Assembly (NCBI GenBank): GCA_014379045.1
Contig: JACMMK010000117.1
Coordinates: forward strand, 1-5,032
Direction of reading: 5' to 3'
Length of the DNA stretch: 5,032 nt
Source: Burkholderiales bacterium
GTDB lineage: Bacteria > Pseudomonadota > Gammaproteobacteria > Burkholderiales > CAIKXV01
Below are positions 4,882 to 5,032 of this stretch, one piece after another. The translations under genes and the position numbers were made by a program. A model generated the notes under the pieces. That model was given only the letters and a program-made list of their open reading frames with translations, searched no databases and was not told the DNA's origin. Position 1 is the first letter of the stretch, and each line of letters starts with the position of its first letter.

Positions 4882-5032
4882 ATGACCAGCACGAAGCCAA
4901 GAACCAAAGCGAAATCGGCACGGCCGAACGCGCCGGCGCGGGCCACGACCCGCAGCGTTACACGCGCTGGGACCCAATCGACGGGCCGCGCGGTAACCCG
5001 TGCGGGCGGCAGGGCTGCCACGCGCGCCCCTA
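4882..5032 (+). CDS. rpoD: Probable RNA polymerase primary sigma factor RpoD, first 50 codons
   Basis: An open frame starts at ATG 4882 and runs to the window edge. The upstream in-frame stop TAA is at 4849-4851 and there is no other start codon between, so the start is firm if the gene is real. The visible 50 residues (MTSTKPRTKAKSARPN...) are a low-complexity basic tail with 9 Arg and 3 Lys, rich in Ala and Thr. No sigma domain is reached, so the assignment rests on position: rpoD follows dnaG in this operon across proteobacteria, and betaproteobacterial RpoD proteins often carry a basic Ala-rich N-terminal extension. The Shine-Dalgarno is weak at best (aagcgga about 9 nt upstream). RpoD directs core polymerase to housekeeping promoters. 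A different basic protein cannot be excluded from this fragment. Confidence 0.75.
   Translation, partial: MTSTKPRTKAKSARPNAPARATTRSVTRAGTQSTGRAVTRAGGRAATRAP
4939..5032 (+). repeat. Degenerate 12-nt / 4-residue arginine repeat in the putative RpoD N-terminus
   Basis: From residue 20 arginine recurs every fourth position: R20, R24, R28, then Q32, then R36, R40, R44 and R48, running out of the window. Units include RATT, RSVT, RAGT, RAVT and RAAT, with VTRAG occurring twice. The DNA copies are degenerate, so this is a protein-level periodicity rather than a recent tandem duplication. Confidence 0.7.

Overview
The window is high-GC DNA that reads as a betaproteobacterium, probably Burkholderiales. 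Two things point there: a Bug/TctC-type periplasmic solute receptor, a family greatly expanded in that group, and the gene order rpsU - yqeY - dnaG - (rpoD) with proteins of betaproteobacterial type. All real genes are on the + strand. The species cannot be named from this sequence.

Layout. (1) 1-819: the C-terminal ~270 residues of an enolase-superfamily enzyme of mandelate racemase/muconate lactonizing type, with its 5' end outside the window. (2) 855-1901: a Bug/TctC-type solute-binding protein directly downstream, probably co-transcribed. Together they look like the end of a small catabolic cluster for an organic or sugar acid. (3) 1937-1965: a well-formed sigma-70 promoter (TTGGCA, 17-bp spacer, TATACT) that opens the second block. 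(4) 1995-4779: rpsU (ribosomal protein bS21), a GatB/YqeY-domain protein gene and dnaG (primase). (5) From 4882 to the window edge: the first 50 codons of what is very probably rpoD, the primary sigma factor. This is the classical macromolecular synthesis operon, linking translation, replication and transcription initiation.

The intergenic gaps carry plausible control elements. After rpsU there is a GC-rich hairpin (2219-2241). Before dnaG there is a tandem 9-bp repeat that can fold into a hairpin, then a second TATACT box, then a stem-loop that would sit at the very 5' end of a dnaG transcript. Before rpoD there is an exact CCCCATAT, the form of a heat-shock (sigma-32) -10 box. None of the four operon genes has a clear Shine-Dalgarno sequence.

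No mobile element, CRISPR array, tRNA or rRNA gene was seen, and no undescribed multi-gene system. The least expected signals are a four-residue arginine periodicity in the putative RpoD N-terminus, the control architecture of the dnaG and rpoD leaders, and a serine where mandelate racemase has the Asp of its His-Asp dyad.
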